Source: an uncultured Peptostreptococcaceae bacterium (lineage in GTDB: Bacteria > Bacillota > Clostridia > Peptostreptococcales > Anaerovoracaceae). From it: DNA of 32,189 nucleotides. Position numbers and translations under genes: made by a program. The stretch spans positions 1-32,189 of the forward strand of contig CATJIF010000102.1 of NCBI GenBank assembly GCA_949740445.1. The letters are read 5' to 3'. The stretch's first letter is position 1, and the number at the start of each line of letters is the position of its first letter. The notes beneath the pieces were generated by a model. It was not told the origin of the DNA and made no database searches. It worked only from the letters and a program-made list of their open reading frames with translations. Shown here piece by piece: positions 1 to 6,744 of the stretch.

Positions 1-31
1 CAAGGCCTGCTATCCGCCATTTTCCTCTCAT
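1..31 (-). CDS. 5' end of an unidentified gene, cut by window edge
   Basis: On the minus strand an AAAGGAG ribosome site (plus-strand 38-44) stands 6 bases before an ATG at 31-29, which opens ten codons reading MRGKWRIAGL before the window ends. A plausible promoter lies about 75 bases upstream. Basic residues followed by small and hydrophobic ones would fit the start of a membrane or secreted protein, but ten residues cannot identify it. A second ATG at 20-18 in another frame has a poorer ribosome site. Confidence 0.4.
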   Translation of the reverse strand, partial: MRGKWRIAGL

Positions 32-107
32 TTCAGTCTCCTTTGCTTCTCTCTGACTTCTTGTCTGTGTTTTTCTTCCCCTTCTCCCAAATACATCCGT
101 TTACGCT

Positions 108-136
108 ATTATGCCATACTATCTGAGAAAAACCAA
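108..136 (-). promoter_or_regulatory. Putative sigma-70/A promoter for the left-edge gene
   Basis: Minus strand: TTGGTT, 17-base spacer, CATAAT (5 of 6 to the -10 consensus; -35 weak). It points toward the truncated gene at the left edge and lies just past the terminator of the hemerythrin gene, so it would start a new unit. Confidence 0.45.
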
Positions 137-175
137 GCGACAGATTCCATTTGGAACTTGTATCCAGGCCATGAT

Positions 176-214
176 AAAACCGGCCGCGCCTTCATAGCAC
201 AGCCGGTTTTTTTA
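176..214 (-). terminator. Rho-independent terminator after the hemerythrin fusion gene
   Basis: A 9-bp perfect stem (AAAACCGGC at 176-184 with GCCGGTTTT at 202-210) has T residues on both sides, so it can act in both directions. It sits about 35 bases past the stop codon of the minus-strand gene ending at 247. Confidence 0.7.
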
Positions 215-246
215 CCTGCGTTTGTCTTTTTTATATTTGTCGTTTG

Positions 247-1623
247 CTACGACAGCTGCCCTGCCATCTTTTCGAAGAATGCGTCAATTTTTTGTTTGAT
301 CTCCGCAGGCTTCAGATATTTCAGCAGATACCCTTCGGCCTTTAATGCCATAACATTCTGTACGCTCTCTGGATCGCTTCTGCCGGTCAAAAAAATAACC
401 GGAATGTTTGCAAATTCCTTTTCCGAGCGAAGCATTTCCAACGTCTGCCTGCCGTCGCAAATTGGCATTTCGTAGTCCAGCAAGATCAGGTCCGGCCGAT
501 TCAGAGTAATCGTCCGGATGGCAGCAATTCCGGATTCCACCAGCGCGATCTCGTAATCCTCCCCTAACAGGTTCTTCATTCCCTGCCGCACTGTCATGGA
601 ATCGTCCACCACAAGAATCTTCTTCTTCGGATTGATCTCTTCTTCCTTCTGCTGTTCCTCCCGCTTCATCAGATATTTTTCCACTTCTTCCATGGCGTTT
701 TCCGCTCCGATGGGAGTCGCTATGCCACCTTCAAGCAACTGGGGAGCAATGGCACAATAAGCGAAATATCCTTCTCCCGTATCGAACAGCAGGCTGGCTT
801 GCAACGTTTCCTTTTCGAATATCTTCTGAAACTGCTCGTAGGACAGCAAATTTTCTTCTTTTAGTTCATAGCCTTCCATCGAGGAAATATGCTCCATTAC
901 CCGGCCTACAAACTGCCGCGCTGTGTATCTGGCAGCGTGAATCAGCATGGAATCCAGTTTATTGGACTGGATGCCCATGATCTTGCCCACGGTATTGATC
1001 AACAGCTTTTCTTCAAAAACCATAATGATCTGCTGCCGCTTTTCGTCCTGGGGCGTTTTGTAGATCAGGCGGTAGTACACACCCCTTCCAAATTTTTCTC
1101 CACCGTAGGCATCGCTGATTATCTGCGATTCCAAATGGAACATATCAAAAACGAGCTGAATAATCAGCTTTTTCATCGCTGTAAGCTCTTCACCAGGCAG
1201 CAAATCTACCTTTTTTTTCTCATTCTTTCCCGTGATGGCAAGATCCTCTGTCAGCGTGTGTCCGATCAGCCAACCGGCACAGACACCCAGAAAATGCTCT
1301 ACTGCCTCCTCCGAATACTGCGTCTGCTCCAACTCTTTTTCTAACGCCGGAAGGGTATTCTCCCGAAATCCTTTATGTATATTTTTGTGCTGCTCCAGAT
1401 CTTTATAACCGATGGAGGCCATATAGTCTTCTTCTTCTCTAAAATGCTTTACTGTATGTCCCTTAAAAAACTTGATACCTTCCTGACATGCCCACTGCCC
1501 GTTATCATCTTCCTCTTTCATGTAAAAAATTTTATTGATGATCTTAAAAAGCCGCTGATGCTCCTTGTCGATCACATCGACACCGATATTGTATTCGTCC
1601 TGCCACATAAACTGAGTGTCCAT
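247..1623 (-). CDS. Bacteriohemerythrin - CheX-like - receiver domain fusion protein
   Basis: This 458-residue cytosolic protein joins three parts. Residues 1-130 are a bacteriohemerythrin with the full diiron ligand set (H22, H60, E64, H79, H83, H122, D127), which binds O2 or senses redox state. Residues about 145-320 resemble the CheX/CheC fold but show no clear ExxN phosphatase motif, so this call is tentative. Residues 333-458 are a response-regulator receiver with acidic pair D340/D341, phospho-acceptor D383, T413 and K435. No DNA-binding or enzymatic output domain follows. The start has an AAAGGAGG site 7 bases upstream. The gene stands alone between terminators. A role in oxygen-linked signalling or taxis is inference; the kinase partner is not in view. 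Confidence 0.85.
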   Translation of the reverse strand: MDTQFMWQDEYNIGVDVIDKEHQRLFKIINKIFYMKEEDDNGQWACQEGIKFFKGHTVKHFREEEDYMASIGYKDLEQHKNIHKGFRENTLPALEKELEQTQYSEEAVEHFLGVCAGWLIGHTLTEDLAITGKNEKKKVDLLPGEELTAMKKLIIQLVFDMFHLESQIISDAYGGEKFGRGVYYRLIYKTPQDEKRQQIIMVFEEKLLINTVGKIMGIQSNKLDSMLIHAARYTARQFVGRVMEHISSMEGYELKEENLLSYEQFQKIFEKETLQASLLFDTGEGYFAYCAIAPQLLEGGIATPIGAENAMEEVEKYLMKREEQQKEEEINPKKKILVVDDSMTVRQGMKNLLGEDYEIALVESGIAAIRTITLNRPDLILLDYEMPICDGRQTLEMLRSEKEFANIPVIFLTGRSDPESVQNVMALKAEGYLLKYLKPAEIKQKIDAFFEKMAGQLS

Positions 1624-1671
1624 TTAAAATCCTCCTTTACTGCATTCAGTTCTATACAGTCTATAGTTTTT

Positions 1672-1700
1672 ATTCTACAACACTGTTCCATATATTGCAA
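1672..1700 (-). promoter_or_regulatory. Promoter of the hemerythrin fusion gene
   Basis: Minus strand TTGCAA, 17-base spacer, TAGAAT (4/6 and 5/6 to consensus), about 50 bases before the start codon at 1623 and oriented toward it. Confidence 0.6.
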
Positions 1701-1749
1701 TATGTTCTATTTTTCTTATCGCTGTTCCTGCGTACACGAAGCCAGAAGC

Positions 1750-1771
1750 AAAAAACGGGGTCTGATCCCGT
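1750..1771 (-). terminator. Second, tandem terminator-like hairpin
   Basis: Minus strand ACGGG, 7-base loop, CCCGT followed by six T. The stem is short but the U-tract is good. It lies between the stronger hairpin at 1889-1934 and the hemerythrin promoter, so it may back up termination of the beta-lactamase-like gene. Confidence 0.45.
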
Positions 1772-1888
1772 AATGCCCAAATTTGTCGTTACCATCTTTT
1801 TATCGGCAACCGCGTTTTGGCAAACTGTTAGACGGTTAAACCGGCAACTGTTTTCTTCTATCCTGCAATATTTTTACAAAAAGCAGAA

Positions 1889-1934
1889 GGCGGATGCCAG
1901 TGCTGTATGCTTTTGCACACTGCCGGCATCCGCC
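1889..1934 (-). terminator. Terminator of the beta-lactamase-like gene
   Basis: A 10-bp perfect inverted repeat (GGCGGATGCC at 1889-1898, GGCATCCGCC at 1925-1934) lies 20 bases after the stop codon at 1955. On the minus strand it is followed by TTCTGCTTTTT. Confidence 0.75.
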
Positions 1935-1954
1935 CGTATATTTTTCTTTGCTTG

Positions 1955-3367
1955 TTATGCTTCCACTCTCTGATAGATCCGGGTGTAAATCTGCACGCTC
2001 CAGGCCTTTCCATCGCGAACAAAGAAACGGCAGCGTCCCGCTACTTTTCCATCGCCGTCGATGAGCTGAAACCACGTCTGCCCGCAGAATAAAAGCGAAT
2101 ATTGCTTTCCCTCTTTCTCCATCATTAAGCGGCCATCTTTGGCTTCTACCTTTGCCACCACAGGCATTCCCTCGTGGCAGATAAAGCTGCCCTCCAGCAT
2201 TTCCGGCTCGCTGAATTCTCGGCCGACAGAATGCAGCCAGTACTGATCGCTTTCTACCGGGCGGCCCATAACGGTATTTGTCAGCATCCACATCAGATCG
2301 GCGACATCGCAATCGCCCTGGTTGCACAGAACCGCAAAGCCGTAATTTTCTCCCTTCAGCAGGGCGCCTTCAGAGGACACGCCATGCAGGCCGCCGGAGT
2401 GCTCGCAAAGCACGTGGCCATCCAGCGTTCTCTTGTTCAGGCCCAGGCAGTAGAAAGCTTTTTCCTGCTCAGGGAATCCTGCTCCGATCATCAGCTCTAT
2501 GGCCTTTTCCGGAATCAGCTGCACGCCATCCAGCTTGCCGCCGTTGGACAGGCACTGATAGTAGCGCGCCATGTCGTGAGCTGTCGATTTTACACAGGCA
2601 CAGGCCCGGAACGGCGGAAGGATCGACCACTGGCCGTCTACGGTCTGCTTGCCTTCTTCATCCTCAAATAGCATCGTTATATTTCCGTCGGCTCCCAAAA
2701 CCGCAGCGCGGCTTCCGTCCTCGTCCAGCGTGGTGCGCGTCATGCCCAGGGGCTTAAACACGCGCTGGTCCAGAAATTCCTCCAGCGTAATACCTGCTGC
2801 CTTATCCACAACATAGCACAGAATGGCATAGCCCTCGTTAGAATAGCTCATATATTCTCCGGAAGCACCCAGCGTAGGATAGTGGCCTTCCGCAATGTAG
2901 TCGATGATCTGTTCGATGGTATTCATCGCATTAGGCGCTGTTTTCTGCAGGTCCTTTGCCCACTGTGTCTGACGGCCCGGCGTATTGACAGCGATAGACC
3001 ATTCCAAAGTCTCCATCGGCGGAATCCCTGCGGTGTGCATCGCCAGATCGCGTACTGTAACACTGTCCTGCGGATTTCCGGGCACGCGGAAAGCCGGAAG
3101 ATACTTGGAAACTGGATCGTCAAGCGACATCTTTCCTTCTGCTGCCAAAATAGCACAACTGAGAGCTGCCATGGATTTGCTCATAGATGCAATGCCGAAA
3201 ATCGTATTTGCGTCGGGCGCAATCGTACGCTTTTCATCGCGGACTCCGTAGCCCTGCTCAAAGATCGGTCCTTCAGGACCGCGAATCGCTACAGCTACAC
3301 CCGCTAATTTTTTTTCTTCTACCCTGCGCCGCAGAGCCTCGTCCAATGTTTTTAAGTCCATTGCCAC
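1955..3367 (-). CDS. Class C beta-lactamase-family serine hydrolase (peptidase S12-like)
   Basis: The protein of about 470 residues has the penicillin-recognising fold: an SMSK nucleophile motif (SxxK) near residue 62, a YSN motif (YxN) near 177, and an H-S-G triad-like motif near residue 325. It has no signal peptide, so it should act in the cytosol as an esterase or peptidase rather than as an exported resistance enzyme. The last ~90 residues form a beta-rich tail common in the family. The start is uncertain: TTG at 3370, GTG at 3367 and ATG at 3361 are in frame. GTG is chosen because AGAGAGG stands 7 bases before it. It is a single-gene unit with its own promoter(s) and terminator. Substrate unknown. 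Confidence 0.85.
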   Translation of the reverse strand: MAMDLKTLDEALRRRVEEKKLAGVAVAIRGPEGPIFEQGYGVRDEKRTIAPDANTIFGIASMSKSMAALSCAILAAEGKMSLDDPVSKYLPAFRVPGNPQDSVTVRDLAMHTAGIPPMETLEWSIAVNTPGRQTQWAKDLQKTAPNAMNTIEQIIDYIAEGHYPTLGASGEYMSYSNEGYAILCYVVDKAAGITLEEFLDQRVFKPLGMTRTTLDEDGSRAAVLGADGNITMLFEDEEGKQTVDGQWSILPPFRACACVKSTAHDMARYYQCLSNGGKLDGVQLIPEKAIELMIGAGFPEQEKAFYCLGLNKRTLDGHVLCEHSGGLHGVSSEGALLKGENYGFAVLCNQGDCDVADLMWMLTNTVMGRPVESDQYWLHSVGREFSEPEMLEGSFICHEGMPVVAKVEAKDGRLMMEKEGKQYSLLFCGQTWFQLIDGDGKVAGRCRFFVRDGKAWSVQIYTRIYQRVEA

Positions 3368-3444
3368 CAAATTACCTCTCTTTCATGTTTCCTTTCGCAT
3401 CGCGGAATCGCAGCCGAACATCCGGACATTTCCCGCTTCTTTTT

Positions 3445-3473
3445 ATTATAAAGCAACAATCGTGCCATGCCAA
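3445..3473 (-). promoter_or_regulatory. Strong sigma-70/A promoter of the serine hydrolase gene
   Basis: Minus strand TTGGCA, 17-base spacer, TATAAT (5/6 and 6/6 to consensus), about 75 bases before the start. It overlaps the sigma-54-type element at 3452-3467. Confidence 0.75.
3452..3467 (-). promoter_or_regulatory. Perfect sigma-54 (-24/-12) promoter core
   Basis: Minus strand TGGCACGATTGTTGCT matches the sigma-54 core TGGCACG-N4-TTGCW exactly, with the required GG-N10-GC spacing. It points at the serine hydrolase gene and lies inside the spacer of the overlapping sigma-70 promoter. No enhancer-binding protein gene is in the window, so use by sigma-54 is unproven. Confidence 0.5.
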
Positions 3474-3528
3474 TACCTATTGCAGTTTCAATTTCACAAA
3501 AGAAAAAGAAGTAACTTTTTCCGAAAAT

Positions 3529-3545
3529 CAGGATTAAAATTCCTG
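3529..3545 (-). terminator. Weak hairpin after the pilus operon
   Basis: Minus strand CAGGA, 7-base A/T loop, TCCTG then ATTTTC, about 55 bases past the last pilus-cluster gene. The U-tract is poor, but no better terminator is seen before the next promoter. Confidence 0.3.
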
Positions 3546-3600
3546 TTTTCTGGAAAATTTTGAGTTTTTCTGCCGGCCAGATATATAGTTTAGCCGTTAT

Positions 3601-4065
3601 TTATAGTCGTTTCTTCCAGGTATCCCACTGATATACAGCACTTCGTTTTGTTACTGTCTGACTTACAAATGGCAGCCGGAAGAGGTCTTTGCCGGTGGCG
3701 GTCAGCCGAATCCAGACTGCTGGCGACTCGCCGCTCACACCGCAGTTTTCGATGCCATCATAGCCTTTAGCATCGTCGAAAATTTTCATTTCATAGTTCA
3801 CCTTCGTCCCCATAAGTTCCGGCAGCCGGCGTTCTACATCGGCTGCAGCAAAGGCCGCGTATTCCTCGGCGGCTCGGCTGTCGATTACTAAAAAGCCTTT
3901 TCCGTACTGTGCCTCGTCCTGGCACAAGGCAGCTCCGGCGGCAGCCTCTTCGGCTGCCGCCTTCAGCACGACTTGCAGCTTTTCATATCGGTCCATATCC
4001 GAGTCGAAGGCCAAAAAGCTGACATTGATTAAAAGAATCCCCAAAAATACGATTAGAATTTTCAT
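3601..4065 (-). CDS. Membrane-anchored pilus-cluster protein, unknown function
   Basis: This 154-residue protein starts with MK and a hydrophobic segment of about 18 residues (residues 3-20), followed by an extracytoplasmic, Ala/Glu-rich helix and a C-terminal domain of about 100 residues. Two Cys (in LCQDE and ENCGV) could pair. It is the last gene of the Tad-like operon and has a GGGGG site 6 bases before its ATG. Position and architecture suggest a minor pilin or TadE/F-like pseudopilin, but no processing motif (G-x4-E) is visible. Family not recognised. Confidence 0.65.
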   Translation of the reverse strand: MKILIVFLGILLINVSFLAFDSDMDRYEKLQVVLKAAAEEAAAGAALCQDEAQYGKGFLVIDSRAAEEYAAFAAADVERRLPELMGTKVNYEMKIFDDAKGYDGIENCGVSGESPAVWIRLTATGKDLFRLPFVSQTVTKRSAVYQWDTWKKRL

Positions 4066-4135
4066 TTCTATCCCCCTGCGTTCTTGCGCTCCCCTTTTGT
4101 TCTCTTTTTATTTTACAATGTTTCAGGCCTTCGCT

Positions 4136-4567
4136 CTATGGCAGCCGCTCGCTGACCGCATAGCCCTTCAATGTATACGTGCCCCGGTTTTCTTCTTCCC
4201 GGATTCCAAACAGGCGCCGTCCAGCCATCAGCTGCCGGATGGGAACGGTTACTTCATAGTAAATCATCCCTCTGCGCCGCCCGTTGGGGTCAAAGCCTGC
4301 TCCCGACTGTACCCGGTACTGTACGGTTCGCGTCGCATCCATTGCAATGTCAGCCTCCGGAATTTGAAACGCCTGGGCGATTCCCCGCTTCAGGCGGGCT
4401 TCAATTTCGCGGGTAAAGCACCCTTCCTGCCGCGCCTCCTCCCTCGCCGTATACACCAGCTCCTGAAATTGCGATATATTGTAAGCGTTTTTCTGATCCA
4501 GCGTAAACTGCAGAAGAAATACCAGCATCAGCGGTAAAACGGCGCTCAGCACGATCAGCTGCTTCAT
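4136..4567 (-). CDS. TadE/F-like membrane-anchored protein of the pilus cluster
   Basis: A 143-residue protein with an N-terminal hydrophobic segment (residues 4-23) and an exposed region rich in charged residues. The middle (residues ~30-70) is predicted helical. The N-terminus MKQLIVLSAV closely resembles those of the two small genes just upstream, pointing to shared targeting or duplication. An AAAGGAGG site overlapping the stop of the preceding 48-residue gene serves this ATG, so the two are translationally linked. A pseudopilin role is inferred from context only. Confidence 0.65.
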   Translation of the reverse strand: MKQLIVLSAVLPLMLVFLLQFTLDQKNAYNISQFQELVYTAREEARQEGCFTREIEARLKRGIAQAFQIPEADIAMDATRTVQYRVQSGAGFDPNGRRRGMIYYEVTVPIRQLMAGRRLFGIREEENRGTYTLKGYAVSERLP

Positions 4568-4582
4568 AGTTTTATCCCTCCT

Positions 4583-4729
4583 TTACGGTTCTGCCGTCCG
4601 CAGTGCAATTTCCTCCTGCCACAGCTGGCGCACAGAGGAGTTGATACTCCCCTCCTGAGGTCCAGCAACCAGGCCGAACAGATATACGCCCAACACGACA
4701 GTAGCCGCCATCACGATCAGCTGTTTCAT
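4583..4729 (-). CDS. 48-residue single-pass membrane microprotein in the pilus operon
   Basis: This reading frame is too short for most gene callers. ATG at 4729-4727, stop at 4585-4583; the protein starts MKQLIVMAAT and has one hydrophobic segment (residues 4-22), then a short polar tail with Gln, Glu and Trp. GGAGAAGGG lies just upstream of the ATG, and the next gene's ribosome site overlaps its stop. Its first 15 residues resemble those of the 80-residue protein upstream and the 143-residue protein downstream. It could be a pilin-like subunit or an assembly-scaffold peptide; no prepilin cleavage motif is visible. Confidence 0.65.
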   Translation of the reverse strand: MKQLIVMAATVVLGVYLFGLVAGPQEGSINSSVRQLWQEEIALRTAEP

Positions 4730-4744
4730 TGCCCTTCTCCTCTC

Positions 4745-4987
4745 CTACGCGCCCCAAACACCATTTGCCGCTTTCTCTTCTTTCTCCATGCAGAGAACTT
4801 TGCTCCACTGCGCCGCTGTAAGAATATCCCCGTCGGAAATTCTCTGAGATGTCCGGATTACGTCGTCTAAAATCTGTCGGTTGGCTGCCTTTGTAATCGT
4901 CTCCGCCGAACCCTTAAACTGCAAGACCATACCTGCAATCGCGACACCGAGCACCACCATAGCTACCAATACAATCACTTGCTTCAT
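4745..4987 (-). CDS. 80-residue pilin-like membrane protein
   Basis: A small protein with an N-terminal hydrophobic stretch (MKQVIVLVAMVVLGVAIAG, residues 1-19) and a short helical polar domain ending in VWGA. Size and position right after tadC match the Flp/major pilin slot of tad operons, but the G|x4-E-Y processing motif of Flp pilins is absent. The ribosome site is GAAAGGGG, 8 bases before ATG. A short inverted repeat (CGCTT/AAGCG) lies between tadC and this gene and could let the small-protein genes be expressed at a different level. Pilin identity is inference. Confidence 0.65.
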   Translation of the reverse strand: MKQVIVLVAMVVLGVAIAGMVLQFKGSAETITKAANRQILDDVIRTSQRISDGDILTAAQWSKVLCMEKEEKAANGVWGA

Positions 4988-5057
4988 ATAAAATACCCCT
5001 TTCTTTAGCCCGCTTCTCTGTAAGCGCGGCCTTCACTTCAATACTGTAACGGATGCT

Positions 5058-5750
5058 TTATCCCATCACCGTCAGCAGGGCATCCCGCTGGTCGATGAAA
5101 TAGGCTACGTAAATAAAATTGATTAAAATCAACATGACATTCATAATTACGGGAAAATAAATCAGGTCGCTTATCATTTCATCCCGCTTCTTCTGCCTGG
5201 TTTGCCGCGTCTGCTCAATGGCCTTTTGATGGGAAATCAGCGTTTCCATCAAAAGGGACGGCGATAGTCTTTCCCACTGCAGCAGCAACCTTCCGTAATC
5301 CGCAGCCACCGGGCTTTGCAACGTCTGCGTCAGCAAGTGCAGCGCCGCTTCACTGTCGCCCAAGCGCAGGTAATTGGCCATGCCGTAATATACGTCGCTT
5401 AACAACCGTCCCGCTGAAGCCAGCTCCGACAACAAAAGCTCCGTACTCATGCGCTCTCCTCTGCCCATGGCCGCAGCATTGCGCAGATAGCTGATTCCCT
5501 GCGCAATTTCCTTTTCCATGCGCTCTTCCTTCTGCCTCTGCATAAATTGCTTCCAAGGGGCTGCAAGCCTCCTGCTCGCCGGGACTGCGGCATCTCTTGC
5601 CCATGCCCAGGCCTTTCCCTCCTGCGCCCACTTCAGAAGCATCTCCTGCGCGCGCCTGTGAAGTCTGGAAGGCTCTCTGATCGTCAGCAGTCCATAGCCA
5701 GTCAACAGCAACGTCAGGCAGGCGCCGTAAATCAATAGTTGTATCTGCAT
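5058..5750 (-). CDS. tadC: TadC-like type II secretion F-domain membrane protein
   Basis: The 230-residue inner-membrane protein has one hydrophobic segment at residues 4-22 and another near the C-terminus (about 199-217: FPVIMNVMLILINFIYVAYF). Between them is a cytosolic, largely helical T2SSF-type domain. In tad systems TadC pairs with TadB to form the platform on which the TadA motor acts. At 230 residues it is short for the family and has fewer membrane segments than usual. It follows the TadB-like gene by about 34 bases. The call rests on the C-terminal pattern, context and order, so it is good but not certain. Confidence 0.7.
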   Translation of the reverse strand: MQIQLLIYGACLTLLLTGYGLLTIREPSRLHRRAQEMLLKWAQEGKAWAWARDAAVPASRRLAAPWKQFMQRQKEERMEKEIAQGISYLRNAAAMGRGERMSTELLLSELASAGRLLSDVYYGMANYLRLGDSEAALHLLTQTLQSPVAADYGRLLLQWERLSPSLLMETLISHQKAIEQTRQTRQKKRDEMISDLIYFPVIMNVMLILINFIYVAYFIDQRDALLTVMG

Positions 5751-5784
5751 CGCCTCTCCTCTCTATCAGCGTTTTATTCCCGGA

Positions 5785-6744
5785 TTAAAAATCCAGCTTC
5801 TGGTTGCCGACCACTTCTAATACTGCCAAATTCAAAGCGAACAAGAAGATGCTGGCCAGCAGCAGAAACAATCCCTCCGGCGTTCCTATCTGGTTTGCTA
5901 AAAATCGGGAAAATGGTAGTTCTAGGTAGTAAAGCGACAGCCAGATAGTAGCGCCATAAAGCAGGGGAACCAGAAAAACCGTAATGCGAGCGGATTCGCT
6001 GTTCATGCGCTTGCGCTCTTCCATCGAGGCTTGCGCCTGGCGCATCTGCACCAGGATATCCTCAAGTCCCAGGGCAATGGAAACGCCCTTTTCCGCGCTG
6101 AGCCTTATGCTGCTGCTGAGCATATAGCTCCAGTTCGTACCGATGGAATAGGCAAATATATCGGATGCCTGCTTCATTTCTGCAGCGCTTCCCGTATTGC
6201 GCAAAACTAACAGCAGGCGAAACAACTGCTTCTGGCAGACGCGGCAATCCCGAAGCTGCGGAATCGCGCGTTCCAGCGCTTCGCAGATATTATCGCCGGA
6301 AATCCGATACTGGCGCAAAAGCTCCGATGTTACCTTTTCTCCTTCCATGCTTCCCTTTTTCCTCTGCAGCTCCAGCCGCAGCCGCAGCAGGCAATAGGGC
6401 ATCGAGGCCGCCATACCGCCGATACTGACAGCAGTCAATCCACCGAAAGTACGCAGGCTTGCTACCAAAACGGAAAAGAAGATAGCTGCTGTCCACAGGC
6501 AAAACATCTGTGCGCTGCACGGATGCTTCATCGAGGCCTGAAGCACCATGTGAAGATGACTCTGCAAGCGGCTTTTATCCACGTGGTTTTTTCGCGCTGC
6601 ATGGTAACGTCCGCGCAGAATTGCCTGTCGGCACACCACTGCCCAGCTGTCCCAGAAAAGCAGCAGCAATCCGCCGGCCGCCATGACATACCACAGGCCG
6701 CAAAGCAGTGCAGAAAGCACCAGTCTGCCGTTAAATCCGCCCAT
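5785..6744 (-). CDS. tadB: TadB-like type II secretion F-domain membrane protein
   Basis: A 319-residue polytopic membrane protein: hydrophobic segments at about residues 9-30, a pair near 80-125, and two near 255-310, flanking a cytosolic helical T2SSF domain. It is the inner-membrane platform partner of TadC. The ATG at 6744 is preferred over an upstream ATG at 6801 because GGAGG lies 6 bases before it and because it overlaps the end of the TadA-like gene by 14 bases, a normal coupled arrangement. Confidence 0.75.
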   Translation of the reverse strand: MGGFNGRLVLSALLCGLWYVMAAGGLLLLFWDSWAVVCRQAILRGRYHAARKNHVDKSRLQSHLHMVLQASMKHPCSAQMFCLWTAAIFFSVLVASLRTFGGLTAVSIGGMAASMPYCLLRLRLELQRKKGSMEGEKVTSELLRQYRISGDNICEALERAIPQLRDCRVCQKQLFRLLLVLRNTGSAAEMKQASDIFAYSIGTNWSYMLSSSIRLSAEKGVSIALGLEDILVQMRQAQASMEERKRMNSESARITVFLVPLLYGATIWLSLYYLELPFSRFLANQIGTPEGLFLLLASIFLFALNLAVLEVVGNQKLDF

